A stretch of DNA of 21,604 nucleotides, taken from the NCBI GenBank assembly GCA_900498245.1, contig LS998015.1:2955451-2977054 (forward strand), read 5' to 3'. Positions within the stretch are counted from its first letter, which is position 1. Every line of letters begins with the position of its first letter. Position numbers and translations under genes: made by a program. The notes beneath the pieces are model-generated. The model saw only the letters and a program-made list of their open reading frames with translations. It made no database searches and was not told the origin of the DNA. The stretch comes from Candidatus Zixiibacteriota bacterium (GTDB lineage: Bacteria > Zixibacteria > MSB-5A5 > GN15 > PGXB01). This document shows, piece after piece, positions 21,601-21,604 of this stretch.

Positions 21601-21604
21601 GATT

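Larger units (their letters stand above)
21262..21604. other. Gene-free right end with hairpin repeat cluster
   Basis: Five hairpin elements (listed separately) fill 21368-21600. A TATATT at 21272-21267 (minus strand) might be the -10 of the glycosyltransferase promoter, with no convincing -35. No coding region is seen. Confidence 0.6.

Overview
The window looks like a chromosomal segment of a free-living, didermal bacterium: it encodes a periplasmic-sensor kinase, a lipobox lipoprotein, a signal-peptide protein and a probable sigma-54 promoter. Gene order (hemA-hemCD-hemB-hemL), the fused HemC-HemD, dense GTAG-headed palindromic repeats and the lipoprotein style would suit an uncultured FCB-type lineage such as Zixibacteria. 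That placement is an impression, not a result. No rRNA, tRNA or CRISPR array was seen.

Region 1 (1-8948, minus strand) is a very compact heme operon read right to left: hemA, hemCD (fusion), hemB, hemL, sensor kinase, OmpR/PhoB-type regulator, hemE, hemN (cut by the window edge). Junctions range from a 6-nt gap to an 8-nt overlap. The enzymes cover glutamyl-tRNA to protoporphyrinogen IX. The unusual part is a complete two-component system translationally linked into the middle of the pathway.

Region 2 (8949-9188) is the divergent control region between heme synthesis and ferrous iron uptake. It holds a candidate hemA promoter preceded by a PhoB-type direct repeat, a second such repeat, a Rex-like box, and a strong promoter whose spacer is filled by a perfect 14-nt palindrome.

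Region 3 (9189-12040, plus strand) is an iron operon: a DtxR/MntR-type repressor (probably leaderless), feoA and feoB. Divergence from the hem operon suggests coordinated iron import and heme production.

Region 4 (12041-16551) is accessory DNA: palindromic repeats, an A+T-rich pair (DUF488 protein plus a partner), a possible small ORF with its own promoter, a membrane-anchored unknown protein framed by 47-nt inverted repeats, and a 166-nt tandem repeat made of hairpins.

Region 5 (16552-21225, minus strand) carries a secreted protein with a His/Lys-rich tail, a lipoprotein with glycine-aromatic repeats preceded by a sigma-54-like promoter and two 16-nt palindromes, a small thioredoxin-fold-like protein without its cysteines, and a GT-C-type membrane glycosyltransferase with TPR-like C-terminus. 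The right edge (21262-21604) is a cluster of hairpin repeats including an exact 34-nt duplication.
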